DNA from: Rhynchospora pubera
Taxonomy: Eukaryota; Streptophyta; Magnoliopsida; Poales; Cyperaceae
Reading direction: 5' to 3'
Assembly (NCBI GenBank): GCA_028095005.1
Contig: CM051462.1
Coordinates: 88,919,846-88,983,845 of the forward strand
DNA length: 64,000 nucleotides
Part shown: positions 57,010-64,000 of the stretch, piece by piece
Position numbering within the stretch: position 1 is the stretch's first letter
Layout of the letters: every line of letters starts with the position of its first letter
Position numbers and translations under genes: made by a program
Notes under the pieces: generated by a model
Database searches by the model: none
Told to the model about the DNA's origin: nothing
The model's input: only the letters and a program-made list of their open reading frames with translations

Positions 57010-57552
57010 AATTAGAGGCAGTATCATTCTCAGAATCTGTCGACCACAGAGATCCTTCCATACTAAAAAGACTACTTAGATTTGAGATGAGGGTGGCAAT
57101 TCAATGTGAAAATTGATTGCTGCGATCTGCAATTTTGTCATCGCTTGAACAAAATAAACACATAAAATAAATAAGATAAATATATAGATAATCAAATTGA
57201 ACACGTACAAATAAATAAGTTCAATAAAAATAAGTTAAATATGCAAATAAAAATTTGAACAAGGCATGACAAAATTTATTTAAATTTATTTTTATATGTA
57301 TTAAATTTGATAAACAATATGTTTACCTTATCTATTTTATTTATTTATTTTGTTCAAAAGATGACAAACCATGATAAAAATGCACATGGCCGTTCTCATT
57401 TTTTGTTCACCGTCCATTGTTAATTTGTAACCCGCGATGACGGTAGCATAAATTGGATGCAAAAATTGACGGAAAAAATTAATAGTAACGTTACTGTTCA
57501 CATTAATTACGATAATAACAAAAAAAAATCAAAATTTTAATAGTAACGTTGC
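57010..57552. other. AT-rich DNA, no gene seen
   Basis: Contains an AT-rich imperfect inverted stretch around 57145-57350 (ATAAAATAAATAAGATAAA mirrored by TTATCTATTTTATTTATT), perhaps a MITE remnant. Confidence 0.4.
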
Positions 57553-57680
57553 TGGATCGTTATCCCAGTTGACGAAAGGCAAATACACTTGGATCATCAT
57601 CCGGAACGACGATCCAAGCTTGGATCGTCATCCCAGTTGACGATCCAAGCTTGGATCGTCGTCCCAGTTGACGATCCAAG
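57553..57680. repeat. Hairpin repeat module 1
   Basis: Four 31-bp units, the last two nearly perfect. Each contains GGATCGTCA, a loop around TCCCAGT, then TGACGATCC, forming a stem of up to 11 bp. Units are joined by AAGCTT. The module ends ~155 bases before a TATA box and is followed by TTGAGTGGG, as is module 2. Confidence 0.85.
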
Positions 57681-57834
57681 AACGACCATTCTCCGCCAAT
57701 CGATTTGCTTGAGTGGGTTGGTTTTATAATGATTTAAAACAGTAATATAGTGCTGTGAATTATATCACTACACTATACCATTTATTTATTGCGGTTTGCA
57801 CTAAAATTTTTTTTGTCTTTTTCTATTTAAAATT

Positions 57835-57846
57835 CTCTATATAAGC
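57835..57846 (+). promoter_or_regulatory. TATA box before the 96-aa gene
   Basis: CTCTATATAAGC, followed ~110 bases later by a possible 5'-leader intron (57950-58022, GT...AG) that ends three bases before the ATG. Confidence 0.5.
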
Positions 57847-58025
57847 TCACTTGTCATAAGTTATTGTGCTCTAACTAATTGTTTCTCGTTAGTCTGAAAT
57901 TGATAAACTATCCTCATAGGTTTCTATTGGCAACATCGCTTCTTCTTAGGTAATAATGTTAAAATAATTATTAAATTAATTGATTTGATTTGCTAATGGA
58001 GTTTGAATTTTGATATTTGAAGCAA

Positions 58026-58316
58026 ATGGGTCCTAAGGCAAGATGCGTCTCTTGCGGTGTTATTTTGGTCGGAGATGAACGGACGAGCGAACGACGATTG
58101 CTTTCTGCACTGATGTTTCAATATCATGGGGAAAAATTTAAAGTTAAAAAATTAGAAGGAAATGAATATCATGTTAGGGGTCCCAAATTTTTTACAGATT
58201 TAGTGGAGAGGAATAGAGGTTTTGATCTTAGAGGGTCGTGGTTGCGTCACCAGCCAGCAGTTCCACCTGGTTTTGAAAATCATCCCGCGGCTGAAAATGT
58301 TGTCCATCTCCGCTAA
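58026..58316 (+). CDS. Small uncharacterised gene (96 aa)
   Basis: From the ATG at 58026 to TAA. It holds a CVSCG pair near the N-terminus (possible metal site with no partner pair), a charged middle and a C-terminal VPPGFENHPA stretch. A predicted 73-bp intron in the 5' leader, a TATA box 180 bases upstream and a hairpin module upstream make it look like a real transcription unit. I recognise no family. It may be an accessory gene of a MULE whose transposase lies 3 kb downstream, or a captured host exon. Confidence 0.45.
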   Translation: MGPKARCVSCGVILVGDERTSERRLLSALMFQYHGEKFKVKKLEGNEYHVRGPKFFTDLVERNRGFDLRGSWLRHQPAVPPGFENHPAAENVVHLR

Positions 58317-58727
58317 ATGAAGTATTACTATGTTTTTATAATTGGTATCTTATTTATAATTAATCTGTATTTGTGAAATAAGTTTATGTGACGGTCATCA
58401 CTTGTAATGTTTAGCTTATATTATTGAAATATGTTATTTTGTCCACATTCTTTTATTTTTTTATGATTTGTATTCACAATTAATTTACAAAAGAAATTCA
58501 TAATATAAAAATACACACCATTAGAAGAAGAAGTAAATTTTATAACCATAATATAAATTAGCACATTAAATTAAAAAAAAAGTACATTAAAAAAATCATA
58601 ATATAAATTAGCACACTCAATTGAAAAAAGGAAGAAACTACCTAAAAGCATAAATACTTAAATATTCAAAAGTTGCTATTTAAAAAAGTACCTAAAAAAT
58701 ACATAAATATTCAAAAGTAATAAATAC

Positions 58728-59636
58728 TTAGAGATCTTGACTATCTACATGTTGCAGAATTTCATCCCACCATGGTTGATCTTCTTCCGCATTTATTTCA
58801 TGTTGATTACTGGCACCATGGTTGTCGGCAAATTGAGCGGCTTCATTCCAGAAAGCGGCATTAGGTTCTTGTTGATTACTTGCACCAGGGTTGTCAGCGA
58901 ATTGAGCGGCTTCGTTCCAGAAAGCTGCCTCGGCTTCTTCTTGCTCTATCTCAGCCATTCTAGCTACTGCAATTTTTCTTTGTTCATCTCTCTTCTTGAT
59001 CTTTATTAGGCTCTCCTTGATTTTTTTTTTCCAATTTTCTCTTGTTGCAACCTCCGGCTCTCTTCGACAGCCTTTTCTTCCATTCTTCTCATTTCGAACC
59101 ATTGTTCTTTCACTCTGAATCTCTTTTGAATTTCATCCCTCTCTTCTTGTCTTTTGTGTTCATCGTAGTGGTCACGCAAAATGGTATCTTTGAAATTGAA
59201 ATCTGACCACACTTTGTACAGCTCACTGTGTGGTCTCCACGAAAATCGTATATGCTTTCGTAAACAATCATGGGTGTAGGATCTGGTTTCCACGGTTTGA
59301 GTTCCGGCATCGGTTCAGGTTCTGTGTAGTACTTTTTATAGCGTTCAGAGTTGCTCGACTCAGGTTTAGTCAGGTAATGTCACAATCTCTCCCTGCGGTC
59401 TCTTTCTGGGCCACCATGAATGTGCCACTGATAGTGGGTGTATAATGGCCACTCGTCACCATATTACGAATGGATATTGTAGTCGAATTTGCGGTAACAT
59501 TTATTACATATCGCATGATAATCTCTTTTTTCGATCTCATTTGGATTGGCAGGGGAATGTTTGTAATTTGGCAAGTACTCATGTCGAGTAGATGGCCAAT
59601 CCCGCACTTCACTGTTGGAGGTATTTCCTTTCTCCA
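58728..59636 (-). pseudogene. Decayed antisense gene with coiled coil and duplicated WNEAAQFADN motif
   Basis: Protein-like stretches follow each other on the minus strand in changing frames. First is MEKGNTSNSEVRDWP to FDYNIHS (from 59636), with stops at 59463 and in the following TGA. Then comes the same frame with GDEWPLYTHYQWHIHGG and the Pro-rich PEPMPELKPWKPDPTP. Next is a charged coiled-coil part (KRQEERDEIQKRFRVKEQWF) in a second frame. A last frame contains AAFWNEAAQFADN twice, 26 residues apart, ending DEILQHVDSQDL. At least two frame changes and two stops are needed. Family unknown; one CX2C pair (CNKC) in the first part hints at metal binding. Confidence 0.5.
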
Positions 59637-59761
59637 TGGTAGTGAATGTTGAAGAAAGAAGGATTGAGTGGGTGTGACATATTTTTGCTGAGGAAGAATA
59701 ATTTTATAGATCATTTTAGACTTACAATTATTTAAAATTAATAAATATAATGTGATACCTT

Positions 59762-60020
59762 TTCAGACTTTATCAAAACACGTTTGTCCTTTTGCACAGC
59801 TTAGGTAGGCATCAGTATACTTTTTTACTTTATCAGAGCACGCCTGTACTTTCGCAGAGCTTAGGTAGGTATTAGTTAACTTTTTAGACTTTATCAGAGC
59901 ACGCTTGTCCTTTCGCAGAGCTTAGGTAGGTATCAGTATGCTTTTCAGACTTTTATCAGAGCACGCCTGTCCTTTTGCTAAGCTTAGGTAGGCATCTCAG
60001 TACTTCTCGTACTTTATCAT
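59762..60020. repeat. 61-bp tandem repeat, four copies
   Basis: ACTTTATCAGAGCACGC-type units start near 59766, 59827, 59887 and 59948, with a partial copy at 60010. Each contains GAGCTTAGGTAGG. They lie just upstream of the antisense pseudogene. Confidence 0.85.
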
Positions 60021-60756
60021 AATATTTCATATAAAACACATAATTATAAGGTTATAGAAAAAAATGCTGCAATAATAAGAAATGGTTGATTGTAATTTTT
60101 GTTTTCATACATTAATGAAAATTTTTTTCATGCATTAATAATAAATGATTTCTTTTTCTATTCATTTTTCTTTGTTTGAAATGACGATGTCTTACTTCAC
60201 TAATATAAATTGGCACACTCTCATTCCACTTCGTAAAATAGTGTATTTACTATACGGCGATTCCTTAATTCAATAATAAAGTGTGATTTGAAATCTTCCA
60301 AAGTAGCTTTAAAAATAGTGTATTTTACTGTGATGCAAGTTTTTATTTGATATTGTCAAAAAAGTTTTTGTTACTTTTAATTAAGATAATAACTTAATAA
60401 TAAAAATAACTTAATAATAAAAATAAATAAATAGTACTATTTATATAAGTATAAGATTTATTAAATAATTACAACGAATATAATATTTATAGTAATAAAA
60501 TTAATTATAGTGTTAATAAATAGCAAAGAGATTTCAAGTAAAGATTATATTTATTAATACTAAATACTACGGATAGTAAAATAATTAATAACAATTAATA
60601 TTAATATTTATATAAGTAAGTATAAGGTTTAATAAATAATTGTAACGAATGATTAAATAGTATTTGAGCTGTAATCATTATAATGATTAACCATGCAAAA
60701 ATAAATAAATAAACAGAATTAACCATGCAAAAATCAATCATTTCAGCGGGCACTCT
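60021..60756. other. AT-rich DNA, no gene seen
   Basis: Very AT-rich with AATAATAA-type words. A 16-base word (AACCATGCAAAAAT) occurs twice near 60690 and 60720. Confidence 0.4.
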
Positions 60757-60927
60757 GCATCGTCATCCCAGATAATGATCCAAGCTTGGATCGTCATCCC
60801 AGATGACGATCCAAGCTTGGATCGTTGTCTGAGATGATGATGCAAGGAGGATCCCGCTCAAATGAGTGGCTGTGATTGGGCTGATTGGATTTACTAATGG
60901 ATCGTCATCCCAAATGACGATCCAAGC
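60757..60927. repeat. Hairpin repeat module 2
   Basis: Three adjacent 31-bp units (60757-60848) and one separate unit (60898-60927) of the same hairpin as module 1. The best has a 12-bp stem with a 5-base loop. It is followed by TTGAGTGGG and then, ~130 bases on, the TATA box of the MULE transposase. Confidence 0.85.
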
Positions 60928-61055
60928 AGAAAATGCAATTGAGTGGGCATTTAAGTGCGATTTCAGTGGGAATTTAAGTGCGATTTAACAGTGAATTTCA
61001 GTGCATTTTTGTGCGATTTAATTTGATTGCTCATTATTTTGTCGACTCTCAATGG

Positions 61056-61066
61056 CTTATAAATAG
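61056..61066 (+). promoter_or_regulatory. TATA box of the MULE transposase gene
   Basis: CTTATAAATAG, 66-76 bases before the ATG at 61132, with a short AC-rich leader between. Confidence 0.6.
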
Positions 61067-61131
61067 AGTATGACGGTGAGATATCGAAAATCAGCCATAT
61101 CAAACACTCAACTCTCATTATTATCATAAAT

Positions 61132-64000
61132 ATGATTTCCATTCCGGTTTTCGTTAATCAATCTCCATATAATCCATCGCATTATTTCAGTTTCGATGCA
61201 ACTTCGCAAACTGATTATGAATCAATTAAAGAAATAATTTTATCATCATTGGGATTGTATCAAGGTCATTATAATTTGAGAATAGTTTCTCATTTTAATA
61301 CCATAATTGAAGGAAGGTTCCAACAGATGCAATTACCGTTGAACTCTGAAAATGAATGGCGGTATATACAACATGAGTGCTTCCAAGCAAGAAGGCTACA
61401 CGGCTTTCAACTGCACGTTGATTTGCTTCCAGCAACTGGTGGTGGCATAGAAGGTAATTTACGCCATTTAATTTTGTGCCATTAATTTATAAACTTAGTT
61501 TTTCAAAATAATTATTTTGCTTTTGCATTTATCATAGAAATTAGAATATGTCATCACTAAATAAGTTATTATTTTTATGTCATCATTAAATGATAAAATA
61601 AAATTTATGCCATCATTCATTAAATTTGACTATTATGCCCTTTTAAATATGGCAGTATAAAATATTATAATTAGAAATATGCCATTATAAACAAAAAATA
61701 ATTCGAGCTGCAAACTATCTTTCTTCCTTTAATTAGTTTGCTCTTCCTATTAATTCTAAAAATTTATAATTGATTACATATATTTTATTTAGGAGGGCAC
61801 ACAACAAATTATAATTATAATTATGATTATAATTATAATTTCAATGAACAACTCAATAATACCGAAGAAGACGAAGAAAGAAATAATCAATATAATACGA
61901 GTGCACAGGGTTGGGGTTCTTGGGATCAACCTGAGAGTAGTAGTCGACAACAAAGACGACAGGGAACAAATATGAGTGCACAGGGTTCGGATCCTTGGGA
62001 TCAACCTGATAGTAGTAGCGGACGAGAAAGACAAGAGGAAACAAATAATGAGTGTAATGACAATGCCCAGGGTTGGGATCCTTGGGACCAACCTGAAGAA
62101 GAAGGGGATATAGAAGAACTTGACGAGACGTACGATCGTGGCCCGGGCTATCAGTCGAATTATGCAACGCGGAGGACTTCACTGATGAAGAGGATGAGTT
62201 TTTAGCGTCACAAGATATAGAGGGAGAGGGTTTTTATGCACGGAAATTCGTAAATCCCGAGTATTACATTACCGGAAGGACCGATAATTACCATCATGTT
62301 AGTCAATTTTTGGATATATCCGAGTATAGAAGTTCGATTCCACAACCGTCTCAAACACAAGCTTCAGGGCCTTTAGCACAAGGAAACATTTTTATGTCAA
62401 AATCACAATTAAAAGAAGTTTGTGAAAAATACTCATTAGATAATAATGTACAACATAAAACCACTAGAAGTAGTCCATCATTTTATGTATTGGATTGTAA
62501 GGTGCCTACCTGTAAGTGGCATTTGTATGCCCGTACAGAAAGGGAAGGAAAATTTTGGAAAATAATAAAGAATGAAGAAGAGCATGCATGCGTGAGATGG
62601 CCTGGAGATTTCACCCATGATAATCTGACGGCCCAGGTAATCGCAAGAAGCATCAGGAATGCAGTAAAGAGAGATCTTGGTCTTTCCAGAAATGACGTAA
62701 AATCCATATTAGAGAAAGAATTTCCAAATGTAAAACCTACTTATAACAAGTTATGGCGTGGGAGAGAGAAAGCAATCGAACAACTTTTTGGATCGTGGGA
62801 AGGCTCATACAACAAGCTTCCGGGTTTATTATTGGCCATACAGAAGACGACCCCAGGGACACAGATCAAATGGTTGACAGAGAGCGTAGGAGATCCCAAC
62901 AGAGCTATGTTCATCGCAACAGCATGGGCATATGGGCCTTGCATCGCAGCGGTACCATACCTGAGGCCTGTTATCAGCATCGACGCGTCATTCTTATCGG
63001 GTCGCTACAAGGGGAGATTCTTAGCGGCATGCGGTTATGACCCAGAGCAGCGGTTGGTTCCACTAGCATTTGCACTAGTGCGAATTGAGAACGAACAATG
63101 TTGGGGTTGGTTCATGAATTTTCTAAGGCGGCAAGTTATTGGGGAAGGAAAAAAATTTTGTGTTGTTTCTGATCATCATTGGGGAATAAGGCACACCTTC
63201 AAACGACCCCAATACGGTTGGCAAGAGGATGCGAACCCTTCGTATGCCGTGCACCGGTATTGCATGCAACATGTTTGTGAAAACGTGTTCAAGGCATCTG
63301 GAAAAGACGCAACTTTACCAGACAAATTCAGAACTAAATTGGCCAACAAGAAAAAAAGGAGGGCCTTCTACAAAATGTGGAACGAACTAAAAATAACGAA
63401 TCCAAAGGCGACAGAGTACCTTCAAAAGTGTGGGAAAGAAAATGAAGCTGATGACAACGAGCAGTGGAAACCTGAAAGGTGGGCGCAAACCTATGACGGC
63501 GGTCATCGTTGGGGTATTATGACGAGTAATGGATCAGAAAGTCTCAATAGCAGATACAAGGCTGAGAGACGACTACCAGTTGTTGGACTTGTGGAAGGCA
63601 CTTGGTACAAAACTATTAAATGGTTTAATGAAAGGAAGCAAATAGCTTTGGCGAGACAGGCGGAGGGAGAACGGTGGCCAAAAGAAATCCAACTTAGGCT
63701 TATGAAGCATACTCTCAAAGCAAGTACAAATTTACTTCCAATATAATAATATTTACTTCTTATCTTTAAAATGTATAATGATAAAAATTCATATTTACAG
63801 CGGCAATAAACGTTATCACTGTTGACATTGAACGTGGAGAATTTGAAGCTCAAGTGCCATTCGAAAAAAATGACCCGGGAATAACGTGGAAGTACCAAGT
63901 TTTCCTTAGACGAAATTACCAACCGAGAGATCCTCAACTACCGACCAGACGTGCTTGGTGTAAGTGCAGCAAACCTCAACTCACAGGAATACCATGTGTT
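61132..64000 (+). CDS. MULE (MuDR-type) transposase, partial at window end, with one frame break
   Basis: DDE transposase that cuts and pastes a Mutator-like element. Exons: 61132-61453, 61793-63723 and 63801-beyond 64000, with introns of 339 and 77 bp showing GT...AG sites. Exon 1 is an N-terminal part of ~107 codons (MISIPVFVNQSPYN). Exon 2 starts with Asn/Tyr-rich sequence and three AQGWDPWDQP-like repeats. The frame then shifts once between 62124 and 62205. After that come a MuDR DNA-binding domain (FMSKSQLKEVCEKYSL, CTCKW-type CKW, ACVRWP) and the MULE core: first Asp in VISIDASFLSGRYKG (nt 62982), second in VVSDHHWGI (63171), CMQH, and Glu in TSNGSESLNS (63537). Exon 3 has the start of a SWIM finger, WCKCSKPQLTGIPC. 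All catalytic residues are present, so the break is recent, a sequence error, or marks early decay. Confidence 0.85.

Overview
The window is nuclear DNA of a flowering plant. The evidence is plant LTR retrotransposons, Tourist-like and hAT MITEs, plant-type SINEs, a plant L1-type LINE, a MULE transposase and one BAHD acyltransferase gene with the usual BAHD intron. I cannot name the species. Very little is host coding sequence; most of the window is transposable elements of several ages.

Positions 1-28984 are one giant LTR retrotransposon, cut by the left window edge. Its 3' LTR (20421-28984) is 8.56 kb. The 5' LTR is visible from its position ~2542 to its end at 7301 and would be ~9.84 kb if complete. 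The whole element is ~31.5 kb. The LTR has a TATA box and a poly(A) signal about 1.7-1.9 kb from its start, so its U5 is enormous (6.6-7.9 kb). U5 carries a 116-bp tandem array with 20 canonical units in the 5' LTR and 9 in the 3' LTR. Outside the array the LTRs are nearly identical, so the insertion is young. The internal part (7302-20420) has a PBS-like site, a splice acceptor just before the first ATG, a 1097-aa Gag ORF, then a single in-frame TAG and a further 1227 open codons of Gag-like sequence. I found no protease, reverse transcriptase, RNase H or integrase. The 3' half carries up to three antisense transcription units, two of them with a TATA box 55-75 bp upstream (one is spliced), and a 336-bp tandem repeat with a recurring mini-ORF. 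It looks like a non-autonomous, Tat-like Ty3/Gypsy derivative with its own antisense gene set.

Positions 29-39 kb are a nest of small elements: a 5'-truncated LINE, a Tourist-like MITE with TAA duplications, and a run of at least eight fold-back elements joined through (TA)n and (GA)n tracts. One of these is 3.4 kb long and shares its ends with the short ones. Positions 39-57 kb hold two SINEs of one family with 14-bp duplications, hAT MITEs with perfect 8-bp duplications, six Tourist-like MITEs of one family, a solo Tekay/Del-like LTR, a decayed Athila-like LTR and the only clear host gene, an HCT-like BAHD acyltransferase on the minus strand (47530-43869).

Positions 57.5-64 kb hold a probable MULE neighbourhood: a MuDR-type transposase gene with MuDR, MULE and SWIM domains that runs off the right edge, a small 96-aa gene and a decayed antisense coiled-coil gene. 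Perfect 11-12-bp-stem hairpin repeats lie upstream of the promoters of both sense genes.
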